Shown here in pieces: positions 63,866 through 64,000 of a stretch of 64,000 nt of DNA (its first letter is position 1; every line of letters begins with the position of its first letter). Origin of the DNA: Rhizobium sp. Leaf306 (GTDB taxonomy: Bacteria > Pseudomonadota > Alphaproteobacteria > Rhizobiales > Rhizobiaceae); contig NZ_LMNX01000001.1 of NCBI RefSeq assembly GCF_001423425.1, positions 1,074,970 to 1,138,969 of the forward strand, in the 5' to 3' direction. The notes under the pieces were generated by a model. That model made no database searches, was not told the origin of the DNA, and saw only the letters and a program-made list of their open reading frames with translations. The position numbers were made by a program, and so were the translations under genes.

Positions 63866-64000
63866 ATGTCCAAGGCGACCCGCGCAACCGAAGTCCTCGA
63901 GAAGGCTGACGTGAGCTTCACGACGGTCACCTACGACTATAATCCAAACGCCGAACGCATCGGCCTTCAGGCAGCCGAGGCGATCGGCGAAGAGCCTTGC
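63866..64000 (+). CDS. ybaK: Cys-tRNA(Pro) deacylase YbaK (partial)
   Basis: Only the first 45 residues are in the window. MSKATRATEVLEKADVSFTTVTYDYNPNAERIGLQAAEAIGEEPC matches the start of YbaK/EbsC in outline: the TRA...L...VSF..HTYDY-like segment followed by the A..IG lead to the catalytic lysine, which is beyond the right edge. YbaK removes Cys from mischarged tRNA(Pro). It probably shares a transcript with the ArsC-like gene. Confidence 0.8.
   Translation, partial: MSKATRATEVLEKADVSFTTVTYDYNPNAERIGLQAAEAIGEEPC

Overview
The window is a stretch of core chromosome from an alphaproteobacterium, most likely a member of the Rhizobiaceae (Rhizobium / Agrobacterium / Sinorhizobium relatives). 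The evidence is GC-rich DNA, a rhizobial-type PmtA phospholipid N-methyltransferase, the lptC-lptA-lptB-rpoN-hpf-ptsN block, divergently placed grpE/hrcA and rph, the rpsT-dnaA block, and mutM/ubiE/ubiB/coaBC/dut nearby. About 70 protein-coding genes were assigned; both edges cut a gene (a SpoU-type RNA methylase at the left, a YbaK deacylase at the right). I saw no rRNA, tRNA, insertion sequence, prophage, CRISPR array or integrase.

Layout. 1-3.9 kb: two RNA methyltransferases, a CoxG-like protein, lapA-like, ihfB and sppA. 4-9.6 kb: LPS transport (lptC, lptA, lptB), sigma-54 (rpoN), hibernation factor, EIIA-Ntr and a small orphan. 9.6-14.7 kb: grpE, hrcA, rph, a VOC protein, rdgB, hemW. 14.7-19.9 kb: a methyltransferase, a LysE exporter, dnaA, a long regulatory intergenic region rich in GANTC sites, rpsT, mutM. 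20-30 kb: ubiE-ubiB, a MIO-less aromatic amino acid lyase homologue, an unknown membrane protein coupled to a ClpP-like periplasmic protein, an MFS/LysR divergent pair, a VOC protein and coaBC. 30-37.3 kb: class II amidotransferase, otsB-otsA, threonine dehydratase-like, YigZ, prfC, dut. 37.3-44.8 kb: comM/yifB, gshB, yraN, rsmI, dnaN, pmtA, a histidine phosphatase, pyrF. 44.8-53.7 kb: exported beta-helix protein, DUF1330, NDUFA9-like, a 50-residue exported peptide, uppP, GST, queG, an SDR, an RlpA-like protein and an RsmB-type methylase. 53.8-59 kb: a four-gene periplasmic operon. 59-64 kb: tspO, a thioesterase, mtnN, guaA, a DedA-like protein, a 54-residue DUF1127-like protein, an ArsC/Spx-like protein and ybaK.

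Most of the window is ordinary housekeeping. The most system-like part is the 53.8-59.0 kb operon: imelysin, di-heme cytochrome, a second imelysin that has lost the HxxE histidine, and a Tat-exported DUF1513 protein. It is preceded by a perfect 8-bp inverted repeat that brackets a TTGACA -35 element. It resembles EfeO/EfeB-type periplasmic iron handling but has no permease. Other points of interest are a lyase homologue without the A-S-G cofactor triad, a GANTC cluster upstream of dnaA, a tandem duplication of the ihfB ribosome binding site, and two very small genes.
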